Notes: generated by a model from the letters alone, not told the origin. A stretch of DNA of 64,000 nt from Mesorhizobium sp. M1E.F.Ca.ET.045.02.1.1 (GCF_003952485.1 NZ_CP034447.1:620001-684000); one strand, 5' to 3'; shown: positions 36,984-47,349, numbered from the stretch's first letter. Numbers and translations: made by a program.

Positions 36984-37775
36984 TTAGGCGACGGCATGAA
37001 GGTGAGGAAGCTGAGCAGCGTGCGAAGCCTGCTGTCCGAGATAGAAAGCTCGAACGTCCTCGCGCTGGCGAAGCTCCGCAGCCGGTCCGGACAGCACGGA
37101 AACGCCGTTCTCGAGCACGGTGGCGTGGTCGGCATATTTCAGCGCGACCGCCGAGTTCTGCTCGGCAACCAGGATCGACAGCCCGGTCTCACGATTGAGC
37201 TTCTTCAATGCCAGGAAGATGTCCTGCACGACCAGCGGAGCGAGGCCCATCGAAGGCTCGTCGAGGACAAGCAGGCGGGGACGCGACATCAGCGCCCGGC
37301 CGATCGCGGTCATCTGCTGCTCGCCGCCTGAGGTCAGACCGGCAAGCGCTTTGCGCTTTTCGGCGAGCCGCGGGAAGAATTCGTAGATCCGCTCAAGGTC
37401 CTGGTTGATCTCGGCGCGCCGGCCGCTGCGGCCGATGCCGCCGGAAACCAGATTCTCCTCGACGGTTAGACTCTTGAAGCAGTGGCGGCCCTCCAGCACC
37501 TGGACGAGCCCGGCGCGTACGAGGTCGCCCGGCCTCCGGCGGGTGACGTCGCCGCCATCGAACAGGATCGTGCCGGCATTGATCTGGCCGCGTTCGGCCG
37601 GAAGCAGGTTGGAGACCGCCTTCAGCGTCGTGCTCTTGCCGGCGCCGTTGGCGCCGAGCAGCGCCAGGATCTCGCCTCGCCTCAGCTCGAAGCTGACGCC
37701 GTGCAGCGCGGTGATGGCGTGGTTGTAGGTGGCATGGACATTGTCCACGACAAGAATGACGTCATTGGCCGGCAT
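36984..37775 (-). CDS. ABC transporter ATPase, LivF type
   Basis: A 263-residue ATPase with Walker A GANGAGKST, signature LTSGGEQQMTAIGRAL and Walker B LLVLDEPSMGLAP. LivF-type by the YNHAITALHGVSFELRRGE start. With LivG, LivH, LivM and LivK homologues nearby it completes a Liv-type importer inside a sulfone-utilisation operon; it follows the binding-protein gene after 70 bases. The substrate is probably an organosulfur compound (inference). Confidence 0.9.
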   Translation of the reverse strand: MPANDVILVVDNVHATYNHAITALHGVSFELRRGEILALLGANGAGKSTTLKAVSNLLPAERGQINAGTILFDGGDVTRRRPGDLVRAGLVQVLEGRHCFKSLTVEENLVSGGIGRSGRRAEINQDLERIYEFFPRLAEKRKALAGLTSGGEQQMTAIGRALMSRPRLLVLDEPSMGLAPLVVQDIFLALKKLNRETGLSILVAEQNSAVALKYADHATVLENGVSVLSGPAAELRQREDVRAFYLGQQASHAAQLPHLHAVA

Positions 37776-37845
37776 CGCGTCTTTCCCGCTTCTCGCAAAC
37801 GAAGTGAGGCGGGCGCCGAAGCATGATCGGCGCCCGGTCGGTGGG

Positions 37846-39183
37846 TTAGTTGGTCGCTAGTGCATCAGCATCGGCGGCGGTGCGCAGCTTGATGCCCTTC
37901 TCGGCCGCATAGGCCTCGGACGACTTCTCGATGATCGGCCTGAGCAACGCCCAGTCGGGCGCGATCCAGTCGGAGACAACGTTCCACTTCTTGCCGTCCC
38001 ACTGCTGGAAGGTCACGTAGCCTTCGCCTTCGTGGTTGTCCCAGCTGACATTGATGGAGTGGAACAGATCCTTGGCGCCGAGCGCCTCGACCTTGACGGG
38101 ATCGAGCTTGAGATGCTCGAAGCCCCAACGAACCTCGTCGCCGGTCAGCGTGCGATGACCGAACTTCTCCTGCGCGATGCGGATGGCCTCGACATTGAGG
38201 ATACCGTTGACGATGCCGAGGTTATGGTAGACTGAGCCGATGCGCGACTTGTCCTCGAGGTTGCCCTTGCCGGCGCCATAGACCGTCTTCACGATCTCCT
38301 GTACCACCGGATAGGTGTTGCCGGAAGCCTGCGTGGTGATGGCAGTATAGCCCCTGGCGGCATCGCCGGCCGGTATCACGTCTTCCTCGGAGTTCGACCA
38401 GACATTGCCGATGATGTGGTCGACCGGATAGCCGACCTTGACCGCCGTCTTCAGCGCCACCGGGTTCATTACGCCCCAGCCGCGCAGGACGACGAAGGCT
38501 GGCTTGGCGCGGCGGATCGTCAGCCACTGCGACTGCTGCTCGTTGCCGGGATGCGGCACCTCGATCTGCTGCACGGTGAAGCCGTATTTTTGCGCCAGTA
38601 GCTCATAGATCGGGATCGTCTCCTTGCCATAGGGCGAGCCGTGATAGAGCACGACGATCTTCTTGCCCTTCAGCTTGTCGATGCCACCTTCCTTGGCAGC
38701 GATGTAGTTCACGATGCCGGACGTCTCGCTGTAGGGATTGAGCAGCAGCGGGAAGACGTAGGGGAAGACCCGCCCGTCGGTGGAGTCGGTGCGGCCGTGA
38801 TTGACCGTGATCAGCGGCACCTTGTCGGCGGTAATGCGATCGATCATCGCATAGGCGATACCGACCGAAAGCGGATTCCAGGCTGCCGCGCCCGCGTGGC
38901 TCTTCTGCCGCTCGTAGCATTCGACGCCGCGCTCGACCTCGTACTGGGTCTCGCACTCGTCCCAGGTCAGCTTGACGCCGTTGACGCCGCCGTCGCGGAT
39001 GTTGATGAGGTTGAGATAGTCGATGAAGCCGCCGAAGAATCCGGTGCCACCTGCCGCGTAGGGTCCGACGCGATAGCTCTGCAGTGGGAAATATTGTTCG
39101 TCGGCGTGGGCGGCCGGCAGGGCCACCGACACGGCCAGCGCCGCCGACAGCGCGAGCGCCTTGACTGTACTGAGGAAGGTCAT
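37846..39183 (-). CDS. Periplasmic substrate-binding protein, LivK-like
   Basis: A 445-residue protein with a signal peptide (MTFLSTVKALALSAALAVSV...AAHADEQ, cut near residue 27) and a type I periplasmic-binding fold: YRVGPYAAGGTGFFGGFIDY, LITVNHGRTDSTDGRVFPYV, KKIVVLYHGSPYGKETIPIYE. It is longer than the usual LivK (about 370), with an extended C-terminus. Located between the permease genes and the LivF ATPase. Setting next to sfnG and sfnB suggests binding of a sulfone, sulfonate or sulfur ester rather than an amino acid. Confidence 0.88.
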   Translation of the reverse strand: MTFLSTVKALALSAALAVSVALPAAHADEQYFPLQSYRVGPYAAGGTGFFGGFIDYLNLINIRDGGVNGVKLTWDECETQYEVERGVECYERQKSHAGAAAWNPLSVGIAYAMIDRITADKVPLITVNHGRTDSTDGRVFPYVFPLLLNPYSETSGIVNYIAAKEGGIDKLKGKKIVVLYHGSPYGKETIPIYELLAQKYGFTVQQIEVPHPGNEQQSQWLTIRRAKPAFVVLRGWGVMNPVALKTAVKVGYPVDHIIGNVWSNSEEDVIPAGDAARGYTAITTQASGNTYPVVQEIVKTVYGAGKGNLEDKSRIGSVYHNLGIVNGILNVEAIRIAQEKFGHRTLTGDEVRWGFEHLKLDPVKVEALGAKDLFHSINVSWDNHEGEGYVTFQQWDGKKWNVVSDWIAPDWALLRPIIEKSSEAYAAEKGIKLRTAADADALATN

Positions 39184-39272
39184 GGTTTGAGTGCTCCAGT
39201 ATGGGCTTTGGTTTTGCCCTGGTTCATTTTCCGAATGTCTGCAGTGGTTTGCGGCCTATGGCCCAAACCGGC

Positions 39273-40313
39273 TCAGCTCGATTGCCAGGCGAGCAGGAGC
39301 CGTCTCCGGACCCTGTCCCACAGGGCGACCAGCCCGTCCGGTTCCAGGATCAGAAAGAGGATGATGAGGGCGCCGAGTACGATGCGCTGGCTCATGTCGA
39401 GCACGCCGGAATCGAACACGTCGCCCAGCAGGAAATTGCCGAGGCGCGACAGCGCCAGCGGAAAGACGACGATGAGCGCGGCACCCAGAAAGGCGCCTCG
39501 GATCGAGGCGAGCCCGCCGATGATGATGATGAACAGGATCTGGAACGAGCGGTCGAGATCGAAACCGGCCGGCTCGACGGTCCTGAGATAGGCGAAGGCC
39601 CAGATGACGCCGGCGACGCCGATGATGAAGGACGAGATGGCGAAGGCGAGTAGCTTCGTCTTCAGCACCGGGATGCCGATGATGCGAGCCGCCGTCTCGT
39701 TGTCGCGGATGGCGATGAAGTTGCGCCCGGTCTGCGATGAAACCAGCCGGTGCGCGAGAAAGGTGAGAATGACGACGACGGTCAGTGCGAAGAGATAACG
39801 GCCGGTTGCGCCGTCGAACTCGAGGCCGGCGATGGACAGCTTCGGCGCATCGATGACGCCCGACGCCGAGTCGTTGGAAAACCAGGAGAACTTGGTCAGT
39901 GCCCATTGCACGAAGAACTGCGCGGCAAGCGTCGAGACCGCGAGGTAGAAGCCGCGCAACCGCAGGCTCGGCAGGCCGAAGACGATGCCGATCGCGGCCG
40001 CGACGAGACCGGCGAGGATGATGCTGGCGGCAAGCGGCAGTCCTTCGACGCGCAGGTTGAAATTATAGGCGGCAAAGGCGCCTGCAGCCATGAAAGCGGC
40101 ACTGCCCAGCGACACCTGCCCGGCATAGCCGGTGAGGATGTTCAGCCCGACACCGGCCAGGCTGAGCGCCAGGAAGGGCAGCAGGATCGCCTCGTACAGA
40201 TAGCTGCCGCCGATAAGCGGCACGATCGTATAGGCGAAGGCGATGACGAGCAGCGGCGCCAGCCATCTCGGCAGGCCGGCAGCGGCAGGCAAATCGGTTG
40301 CGATCGCGCTCAT
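39273..40313 (-). CDS. ABC transporter permease, LivM type
   Basis: A 346-residue permease with about nine hydrophobic segments and the LivM hallmark NILTGYAGQVSLGSAAFMAAGAF, then FGLPSLRLRGFYLAVSTLA and the cytoplasmic coupling region RLVSSQTGRNFIAIRDNETAARIIGI. Three bases after livH-like; 89 bases before the binding protein. Confidence 0.93.
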   Translation of the reverse strand: MSAIATDLPAAAGLPRWLAPLLVIAFAYTIVPLIGGSYLYEAILLPFLALSLAGVGLNILTGYAGQVSLGSAAFMAAGAFAAYNFNLRVEGLPLAASIILAGLVAAAIGIVFGLPSLRLRGFYLAVSTLAAQFFVQWALTKFSWFSNDSASGVIDAPKLSIAGLEFDGATGRYLFALTVVVILTFLAHRLVSSQTGRNFIAIRDNETAARIIGIPVLKTKLLAFAISSFIIGVAGVIWAFAYLRTVEPAGFDLDRSFQILFIIIIGGLASIRGAFLGAALIVVFPLALSRLGNFLLGDVFDSGVLDMSQRIVLGALIILFLILEPDGLVALWDRVRRRLLLAWQSS

Positions 40314-40316
40314 GGC

Positions 40317-41216
40317 TCAGACCCTTTCGACAAGCTTCTGGCCGAACAGACCTGACGGACGGATCAACAGGAAGACGAGCGCGACGACATAGGCGAACCA
40401 GCTCTCGATGCCGCCGCCGAAATAGTCGCCGATATAGACCTCGGCGAGCTTCTCGCTGGCCCCAATGAGCAGCCCGCCGACGATGGCGCCGAGGATGGAA
40501 TCGAAGCCGCCGAGCACCAGCACGGGCAGTGCCTTCAGCACGACCAGCGACAGCGAGAACTGGACGCCGAGGCGCGCCCCCCACAACAGTCCCGCCACCA
40601 GCGCGACCAGGCCTGCAGCTGCCCAAACGCTTGCCCAGATCAGCGGCAGTCTGAGGCCGACGGCGAGTGCGGCGAACTGGTCGTCGGCGACCGCGCGGAA
40701 ACTGAGGCCGATGCGGGTGTAGCGGAAGAACAGCGACAACAGCAGCACCATGGCGGCGGCCACCGCGGCGGCGAAGATGTCGAACTGGCTGATCAGCACG
40801 CCGCCGACTTCCAGCGGCACGTCCTCGATGCCGAGCTCGAGGCCGTGCACCTGCGTGCCCCAGATGAGCTGAGCGGCGCCCTCGATGATGTAGGAAAGGC
40901 CGAGCGTCGCCATGAACAACGTGATCGGCGGCTTGTTGGTGAGCGGCCTCAGCACCGCGCGCTCGATGCCGATGCCGAGCGCCACCATGATGGCGAAGGT
41001 GACCGCAAGCGCCAGCGCGAACGGAACGCCGCGCTCGACCAGGCTGACGAAGGTGAGCGCCGCGAAGAGCAGCAGCGCGCCTTGCGCGAAGTTGAGCACG
41101 CCCGAGGTCTTGTAGATCAGCACGAAGCCGATCGCGACCAGCGAATACATGACGCCCGACAACAGGCCGCCGGTCAGCACCTCGATAAAGAACTGATAGT
41201 CGAAATCGCCGATCAT
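40317..41216 (-). CDS. ABC transporter permease, LivH type
   Basis: A 299-residue permease with SGVMYSLVAIGFVLIYKTSGVLNFAQG at the N-terminus and RFSLSLVVLKALPVLVLGGF-like helices towards the end, both standard for LivH. Its ATG overlaps the livG-like stop (ATGA), so the two are translationally coupled. Confidence 0.93.
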   Translation of the reverse strand: MIGDFDYQFFIEVLTGGLLSGVMYSLVAIGFVLIYKTSGVLNFAQGALLLFAALTFVSLVERGVPFALALAVTFAIMVALGIGIERAVLRPLTNKPPITLFMATLGLSYIIEGAAQLIWGTQVHGLELGIEDVPLEVGGVLISQFDIFAAAVAAAMVLLLSLFFRYTRIGLSFRAVADDQFAALAVGLRLPLIWASVWAAAGLVALVAGLLWGARLGVQFSLSLVVLKALPVLVLGGFDSILGAIVGGLLIGASEKLAEVYIGDYFGGGIESWFAYVVALVFLLIRPSGLFGQKLVERV

Positions 41217-42205
41217 ATGCCTGCCCCGTCCTCATTGTCAGAGGCGACACCGAGATAGGCATCGATGACATGCTGGTCGTTCCTGATCTCGTCGGGCGTG
41301 CCGTCGGCGATCTTGCGTCCGTAGTCGAGGACGGCGATGCGGTCCGACAGCCCCATGACGACGCCGACATCGTGCTCGATCAGCACCACGGTGGTAGCGA
41401 AGCGATCGCGCGCGGCCCGCACATAGGCCGCCATCTCGCTCTTCTCGGTGGCGGTCATGCCGGCCATCGGCTCGTCGAGCAGCAACAGGCGCGGTTCAGC
41501 GACAAGCGCGCGGGCAAGCTCGACCCGCTTCTGCAGGCCGTAGGGCAAGGTGCCGGCGAGCCGGTCGCGCACGCCAGTCAGATGCAAGAATTCTAGGATC
41601 TGATCGGCACGGCCGCGCTGCTCCTGCTGCTCGCGGCGCGATCGGCCAAGCCCCAGAATCTGGCCGGCGAAATTCGACCTTGCGCGGTAAGCGAGGCCGG
41701 ACGCGACATTGTCGAGGACGTTGAGGCCCTTGAACAAAGCGAGGTTTTGGAAGGTGCGAGCGACCCCGAGACGCGCCAGTTGCTGTGTCGGGACCTGGGC
41801 ATAGAGCGCGCCATTCAGGCGCACATGACCCCGATCCGCTCGATAGACGCCGCTGATGACGTTGATCAACGAGCTCTTACCGGCGCCGTTCGGGCCGATG
41901 ATCGCCCGTATCTCGCCGGGAAAGACTGACAGGTCCACATCCGCCAACGCCACCACGCCGCCGAAGGACAGCCCTATGCCTTCGAGCGAAAGAAGCGACG
42001 CGCCACCCTCCGCGGCCGGCTGCTCAGGCTTGTCGTCGCGCGCCGGCGGCTGAGTAGCGGGCGGCCCCTGCGCGAGAATTTCCGGCGCGTAGACCGAAGC
42101 CTCGACTGCCCCGAAGGCATGGCTGGATATCGGCATTCCATCGTCCCCAACTGCAGCGAAGGCGCGCACGGTCCCGGCCGCGCGCTCAATTGAGCGTGCG
42201 GTCAT
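41213..42205 (-). CDS. ABC transporter ATPase, LivG type with N-terminal extension
   Basis: A 330-residue ATPase: Walker A GPNGAGKSSLINVISG, signature PYGLQKRVELARALV, Walker B LLLLDEPMAGMT. The first 70 residues are an Ala/Pro-rich extension (GPPATQPPARDDKPEQPAAEGG) not found in ordinary LivG; a later start might be used, but no good internal ATG with a ribosome site was seen. 44 bases after sfnG. Confidence 0.9.
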   Translation of the reverse strand: MTARSIERAAGTVRAFAAVGDDGMPISSHAFGAVEASVYAPEILAQGPPATQPPARDDKPEQPAAEGGASLLSLEGIGLSFGGVVALADVDLSVFPGEIRAIIGPNGAGKSSLINVISGVYRADRGHVRLNGALYAQVPTQQLARLGVARTFQNLALFKGLNVLDNVASGLAYRARSNFAGQILGLGRSRREQQEQRGRADQILEFLHLTGVRDRLAGTLPYGLQKRVELARALVAEPRLLLLDEPMAGMTATEKSEMAAYVRAARDRFATTVVLIEHDVGVVMGLSDRIAVLDYGRKIADGTPDEIRNDQHVIDAYLGVASDNEDGAGI

Positions 42206-42249
42206 GATCGTCGGGTGGCCGGACGATCTCCGGCCAGCGGCTGGCGTTG

Positions 42250-43353
42250 TTATTCGGCGGCCAGCGCCGCTGCGGCTTCCGCGTTTTCCAACTCGCGCAC
42301 GAGCGGGATGACATGCTTGCCGAAATACTCGACCTCTTCCTGGAAATGCAGGAAGCCGAGCAGGATCAGATCGGCGCCGGCCCGCTTGAGGTCGACGATG
42401 CGCTCGGCCACCTGATGTGGCGTGCCGATCAGGTTCGAGCGGAAGCCGTCATTGTATTGCACCAGGTCGTCGAAGGACGACTTCGCCCAGTTGCCCTCGC
42501 CTTCCGGCGAGGCCTTGCCGGCATTCTTGACCTCATGGCCGAAGGCATTGACGGCCTCGGGATTGGCCTTGGCGATGATTTCGGCCAGAACGGCCTTCGC
42601 CTCTTCTTCAGTTTCGCGCACGATGGCGAAAGCGTTGACGCCGACCTTGACCGAGTGGTTGTTGGCCTTGGCCTTCGCCTGGATATCGTCGACCTGCTTG
42701 GCGATCTCCGCCGGAGTGTTGCCATTGGTGAAGTACCAGTCCGAAACGCGCGAGGCCATGTCGCGCGCGGCGCGCGACGAACCGCCCTGGAAGATTTCGG
42801 GCAGCGGCTGCGGTGGCTTCGGCTTCAGCGAATACTGGTTGAAGCGGTAGAAGTCGCCGCGGAAGGTGAAGCTGTCCTCGGTCCAGATGCCGCGCAGCGC
42901 GCGGATGAATTCTTCCGAGCGCCGGTAGCGCTCGTCATGGTCGAGCCAATGCTCGCCGATGGCGTGGAACTCACCGCGGAACCAGCCGGAGACGAGATTG
43001 ACTGCGATGCGGCCATTGGTCAGGTAGCTGATTGTGGCGAGCTGCTTTGCCGCCAGCGCCGGATTCCACGGCCCGGGCAGGATCGCTGCGATCACCTTCA
43101 GGCTCGTAGTGGCGGCAAGCAGGTCGTGGCTGAACGACACCGACTCGTGCTGCTCCTCGGCGCCGTAGCCGGCGGTGAAGCGGATCTGGCTGAGCGCATA
43201 GTCGAAGCCGGCCTTTTCGGCGATCTGCGCCAGCTTGCGGTTGTATTCCGCCGAATGGTTGGTCCTCTGCTCGATGTTCGAGATGACGAGCCCGCCCGAG
43301 ACGTTCGGCACCCAATAGGCGAATTTGACTGCGTCGCGATCGTTCTGAGGCAT
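42250..43353 (-). CDS. sfnG: Dimethylsulfone monooxygenase (FMNH2-dependent)
   Basis: A 367-residue luciferase-like monooxygenase that turns dimethylsulfone into methanesulfinate using FMNH2 and O2. Subfamily features: FAYWVPNVSGGLVISNIEQRT at the N-terminus, EKAGFDYALSQIRFTAGYGA and AAILPGPWNPALAAKQLATI. The ATG at 43,353 has GGGAGA upstream and gives family length. First gene of sfnG-livG-livH-livM-livK-livF-sfnB-msuE; promoter region S1 precedes it. Confidence 0.93.
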   Translation of the reverse strand: MPQNDRDAVKFAYWVPNVSGGLVISNIEQRTNHSAEYNRKLAQIAEKAGFDYALSQIRFTAGYGAEEQHESVSFSHDLLAATTSLKVIAAILPGPWNPALAAKQLATISYLTNGRIAVNLVSGWFRGEFHAIGEHWLDHDERYRRSEEFIRALRGIWTEDSFTFRGDFYRFNQYSLKPKPPQPLPEIFQGGSSRAARDMASRVSDWYFTNGNTPAEIAKQVDDIQAKAKANNHSVKVGVNAFAIVRETEEEAKAVLAEIIAKANPEAVNAFGHEVKNAGKASPEGEGNWAKSSFDDLVQYNDGFRSNLIGTPHQVAERIVDLKRAGADLILLGFLHFQEEVEYFGKHVIPLVRELENAEAAAALAAE

Positions 43354-43423
43354 GGAAATCTCCCGGCTTGGCCTGTCCCAACGATTGATCCGGCCGTGGC
43401 CGGAAGCTGTCGCCAATTTATTA

Positions 43424-43460
43424 GTCTACTGATTATATATACAAAGTAGGATTTTCCTTT
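43424..43460. promoter_or_regulatory. Sulfur-promoter dyad S1 upstream of sfnG
   Basis: GTCTA (43,424-43,428) and GTAGG (43,446-43,450) flank an A/T-rich 17 bases and are followed by ATTTTC. Related to S2 (51,297) and S3 (46,185), which have GTCTA-N8-GTAGA. About 71 bases before the sfnG start. Confidence 0.45.
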
Positions 43461-43519
43461 TTCGCGATGCCGTCCGAACGGAAATACCAATTTTGCGCGC
43501 CCGCATTCGTCGCGGATTT

Positions 43520-44938
43520 TCAGCGGGCGACTTCGATCGCCGACTGGGCGCCGAGTTGGGCTTCTATCTGCGAGGCGACCGTCTGCGCGTGACGGGCCAC
43601 TTCCGGCAGGCCCATCAATTCGCCGAATGTGCCCCGCGCCAGAGGACCGGCGACGAACAGGCCAGGAACCGGCTCGCCCTCCGGGCCGACAGCACGGCTG
43701 TCCAGCGCCGTCTCTATCCCGAGGCCATGGCGATCGATATGGATCAGTTCGGCATCGCAAAGAGAGCGCAACACCGGGTTGGTCTGCAGCGCCTTGCCAT
43801 GCGCCGGACCCGTCGTATTGATCACGACATCGAAATGCAGCGCTTCGATCTGCCTCTCGCCGCGTCGCCGCAGGTTGACCGCCAGGCGATCCCCATGGCG
43901 ACTCGAGGCCACGAGGCTTGCCGCGATATTGTCGTACGTGCGTTCGGCATGACGGCGCTCCAGCACAGCCTCGACCTGCGGCGCGATACGGAAGCGATGA
44001 ACATCCCAGAACGCGCGCAGCCGCCGCACCAGCCGCGTTCGCTCGTCTGGCGTGAGTGCGGACCATATGGCCGGTCCCTGCAGCCTCAGTTGATCGAAGA
44101 CCGACTGCCAGTTGACGCCGCCGGCATCGGCTGCCGCCAGCGTCGAGCGTATATTTTCGAGCAAGCCGAGCGCGGTGGCAGCCGGTGTCGAGGCGAAATC
44201 ACCAAAGGGCTGGCCTCGCAGCTGCGGATGCCCGCGCGATCGCAATCCATGACGAGACACCGCCAGGATACGCCCGCGATGGCCGCGGCGGTCGAGCTCG
44301 GCGACAGTGTCGGCCGACGTTAGGCCCGAGCCGACGATCAGCACCGATGCGTCCGCAGCTATGGAATCGAGCGCGTCCGCAAAATAGACATCGGCAACGA
44401 AGCCACGCGCACCGGCAAGCGGCTTCAGCGCCGCCGGGATATCGGGCGAAGGATGCGTCATGGCGAGAACCAATATGTCGGCGGCGATCGACTGACCGGA
44501 AGTGGTCACGGTCCAACCATCGGCGCCGCGCCTTACTTCCAGGCCATGCTCGCGGACATGGCGGATCGTTCCATTGTCGAGGTGATCCTTGAGTTGCTCG
44601 GCGACGTAGCGGGCGAAGACGCGGCGCCTGGGAAAGATATCGCCGTTGCGCCACTGCGACTCCGGATCGCGTCCGGCTTCGCCGTCATGCGCCAGCCAGC
44701 GTGAAAAATGCTCCGGCTCGTCCGGCAGCAGGTTCATGCGGGACGCGGGCACGTTGACGCGGTGCGACGGCTCCTCGCTGGAATAGGCCAGCCCGCCGCC
44801 GAGGAACGGGCGCGGCTCGACTACCGTGATGGAAGGGCGCACGGGCTGCCGGGCAAGGTGCAAGGCCACGGCCGCGCCGGTGAAGCCTCCGCCGAGAATG
44901 ACGACGTGGCTGCGTGGCCGGGGCGGCAGCGCGTTCAC
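43520..44938 (-). CDS. FAD/NAD(P)-binding protein linked to ssu genes
   Basis: A 472-residue flavoprotein of the NAD_binding_9 type: N-terminal [20 protein letters not shown] (FAD), then [21 protein letters not shown], an NAD(P) fold at [22 protein letters not shown], and a C-terminal [20 protein letters not shown]. It overlaps the end of ssuD by ATGA, so the two are coupled. Such proteins often accompany sulfonate-utilisation genes; their reaction is not established. A decayed paralogue lies at 50,015-51,215. Confidence 0.85.
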   Translation of the reverse strand: MNALPPRPRSHVVILGGGFTGAAVALHLARQPVRPSITVVEPRPFLGGGLAYSSEEPSHRVNVPASRMNLLPDEPEHFSRWLAHDGEAGRDPESQWRNGDIFPRRRVFARYVAEQLKDHLDNGTIRHVREHGLEVRRGADGWTVTTSGQSIAADILVLAMTHPSPDIPAALKPLAGARGFVADVYFADALDSIAADASVLIVGSGLTSADTVAELDRRGHRGRILAVSRHGLRSRGHPQLRGQPFGDFASTPAATALGLLENIRSTLAAADAGGVNWQSVFDQLRLQGPAIWSALTPDERTRLVRRLRAFWDVHRFRIAPQVEAVLERRHAERTYDNIAASLVASSRHGDRLAVNLRRRGERQIEALHFDVVINTTGPAHGKALQTNPVLRSLCDAELIHIDRHGLGIETALDSRAVGPEGEPVPGLFVAGPLARGTFGELMGLPEVARHAQTVASQIEAQLGAQSAIEVAR

Positions 44939-46107
44939 GAGGCGCTGGCGAGCGTTTTCGGACGATGGTCGCCGGCGATGGTCTCGCCGAACGGGCCGGT
45001 GTTGACGGACGAGCCGGCGGCCTTGACCGGGTGATCGGTCGGCAAATGCGGCAGCACCAGCTCGCCGAAGCGATAGGCTTCTTCAAGATGCGGGTAGCCC
45101 GAGAGGATGAAGGTATCGATGCCAAGACGCCGGTATTCGTCGATGCGCTCGGCAATCGTGGCTGGATCCCCGACCAGCGCCGTGCCGGCCCCGCCACGCA
45201 CCAGGCCGACGCCGGCCCACAGATCCGGCGCGATCTCGAGCTTCGAGCGGTCGCCGCCATGCAGCGCGCTCATGCGCGCCTGGCCGACCGAGTCCATGCG
45301 CGCAAAAACCTTCTGCGCCGAGGCGATGGTCGCATCGTCGAGCCGGCTGATCAGCCTGTCGGCCGCCGCCCAGGCTTCCTCGGTGGTTTCGCGGGCGATG
45401 ACGTGCAGGCGGATGCCGAAGGAGAGCTTGCGGCCCGCCTTTTCGGCAAGCTCGCGCACGCCGTCGAGCTTGCGCTCGACGTCGGCCGGCGGTTCGCCCC
45501 AGGTCAGGTATTTGTCGATCTCCTGCGCCGCCACCGTCGATCCGGCATCGGACGAGCCGCCGAAATAGAGCGGCGGACAAGGTGTCTGCACCGGCGGGAA
45601 CAGCAGGCGGCCATCCTCGATGCGGAAATGCTTGCCATGATGCTCGACCGTCTCGCCTCTCAGCAGGCGCTTGTAGACCTGCAGGAACTCCTGCGTCACC
45701 TCATAGCGCTCGGCATGTGACAGGAAGATGCCGTCGCCCTTGTTCTCCAGCGGGTCGCCGCCGGTGACCACATTGATCAGCAGCCGGCCGTTGGAGATGC
45801 GGTCGAGCGTCGCCGTCATGCGCGCGGCAAGCGTCGGCGATTGCAGGCCCGGCCGCACCGCGACGAGGAAGCGCAGCCGTTTCGTCAGCGGCGCCAGCGC
45901 CGAGGCGACGACCCAGGAATCCTCGCAGGAGCGGCCGGTGGGCAACAGCACACCATAGTAGCCGAGCGTATCGGCCACTTGCGCCACCTGGGTCAGATAG
46001 TCGAGATCGACCGCCCTGCCACCTTCGGAGGTGCCGAGATAGCGGCTGTCGCCATGTGTCGGCAGGAACCACAGAACCTTGATGCGATCGGGGATTTCAG
46101 CAGCCAT
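44935..46107 (-). CDS. ssuD: FMNH2-dependent alkanesulfonate monooxygenase (copy 1)
   Basis: A 390-residue luciferase-like enzyme that releases sulfite from alkanesulfonates. SsuD signatures: [68 protein letters not shown] and [10 protein letters not shown]. The ATG at 46,107 fits family length. Strongly similar to copy 2 at 52,418-53,596. Forms a two-gene operon with the FAD/NAD(P)-binding protein; S3 is upstream. Confidence 0.94.
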   Translation of the reverse strand: MAAEIPDRIKVLWFLPTHGDSRYLGTSEGGRAVDLDYLTQVAQVADTLGYYGVLLPTGRSCEDSWVVASALAPLTKRLRFLVAVRPGLQSPTLAARMTATLDRISNGRLLINVVTGGDPLENKGDGIFLSHAERYEVTQEFLQVYKRLLRGETVEHHGKHFRIEDGRLLFPPVQTPCPPLYFGGSSDAGSTVAAQEIDKYLTWGEPPADVERKLDGVRELAEKAGRKLSFGIRLHVIARETTEEAWAAADRLISRLDDATIASAQKVFARMDSVGQARMSALHGGDRSKLEIAPDLWAGVGLVRGGAGTALVGDPATIAERIDEYRRLGIDTFILSGYPHLEEAYRFGELVLPHLPTDHPVKAAGSSVNTGPFGETIAGDHRPKTLASAS

Positions 46108-46184
46108 GTCCGTCCTGCTCAATGAGGCAAATGAGTTTTTGACAGGCGGCGCCAATGGCCCCACCGGCGATTCATCAAGCATAA

Positions 46185-46222
46185 GTCTAGTTCATCTGTA
46201 GAGATTATGTTTTCTATTTCGT
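46185..46222. promoter_or_regulatory. Sulfur-promoter dyad S3 upstream of ssuD copy 1
   Basis: GTCTA (46,185-46,189), eight bases, GTAGA (46,198-46,202), then a TTTTC tail. Same spacing as S2. 78 bases before the ssuD start. 46,108-47,130 otherwise contains only repeat R copy 2 and no convincing gene. Confidence 0.45.
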
Positions 46223-46401
46223 GGCCAGAGGGTGGAATTTCCTTATCGAACGACACCTGGTTTCATGCGGGGCGGCCCGCAGTCGCGTATCAGAGTTGAG
46301 CGTCATCGCGCCAAAGTCTGCTTCCGGGCGAGGATGATGCCAGCCCGTACGTCTGAGATGCGCAAAGCTGCCATTCCGCAGAAGCCAAAAGGAATGGGCG
46401 A

Positions 46402-46577
46402 GCGGCTGGATCGGCTTCTTGAATCGAGTTCGGCGAACTGCCTCGTAACTCATTGACGAATAATGATTATGTTAGTCGCTGAGAGTCATCGTTTTCGACA
46501 GGAAAACAATACGTTAGCGGATGGTTCGCCAATCCGTTTCCTCGTATTCTCTCGTATGGTCTGGCCAAGCTAAAGAC
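46402..46577 (+). repeat. Structured dispersed repeat R, copy 2
   Basis: Matches the upstream part of copy 3 (GCTGGATC..., then ATGTTAGTCGCTGAG) and the core AATACGTTAGCGG, GGTTCGCCAA, CGTATTCTCTCGTATGGTCT. The closing arm is damaged (GGCCAAGC instead of GGCGAACC) and the AGGAGG part is absent, so this copy is degenerate and 3'-truncated. Confidence 0.65.
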
Positions 46578-47163
46578 ACTGAACGAGGCGACCTTTAGCT
46601 CGGACACCTATTTAACGCTTCCGTCTCGATCGCACCGCAGCCTCGCGGAATGACCAAGGTGGGGCCGGAAGTTGACTGTCGGCTTTCAGGGTGAAAATCG
46701 AATAAGCAGGCATTCGCCACGAGGAACCAGCGTCACAGCCGCGCGATGCCGATAAACAAGCTCCACCTGTGTACCCCTCCCTCTAAGCTCGAGCCTCGCG
46801 TTCTGCCTCCTGTTATCTACCAGATCACCATGGCAGCTTGTATTGCGAGGCCAGTTGCGGTCGCGTTTGCGGGGTCGACGACCTCTTCCTCCATTGATCG
46901 AATAAATACTGGTTGTCACGGACGGGACAAACGCGAGACCGGCTCACCGATTGTCGGCTTGGAGGCAGCATCGAGTATTCCGCAAATGTCTGGATGCAAT
47001 CGTCAGCCATGCCGTAACCATGGCGCACTTGCGTGCTCGCCCTTCCGCCAAACATGGCAAGCACGTTTATCTGACCGCCTAAAATTAGAATTGCGCGGCA
47101 TGTCATCTGCCTCAGCTTCGGCTAGCTTCAATGGGCAAAGGCAACATCACGGTGAAGACAACA

Positions 47164-47343
47164 ATGTCCGCGCGGTCCGCCAACGTCATCAGCCTGGACG
47201 ACTATCGCGTCGCCCGAAATTCGCAGAGATCGACGCAGCTGGCCGACGGTCCGCTGATGATGCCTGGCATGATGGCGATGGCTTGGGTGCCGGTCTGGTT
47301 CATGCCCGTCTATGCGGTCGGCCCCTCGCTCAAAGCGAATTGA
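47164..47343 (+). CDS. 59-residue hypothetical protein preceding an XRE-cupin gene
   Basis: Starts MSARSANVISLDDYRVARNS; an ATG at 47,131 would add 11 residues. The N-terminal half is polar, the C-terminal half (LMMPGMMAMAWVPVWFMPVY) is hydrophobic and Met/Trp-rich, perhaps membrane-associated. It ends 6 bases before the regulator gene, so the two are likely co-transcribed. No family recognised. Confidence 0.55.
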   Translation: MSARSANVISLDDYRVARNSQRSTQLADGPLMMPGMMAMAWVPVWFMPVYAVGPSLKAN

Positions 47344-47349
47344 CATTTC

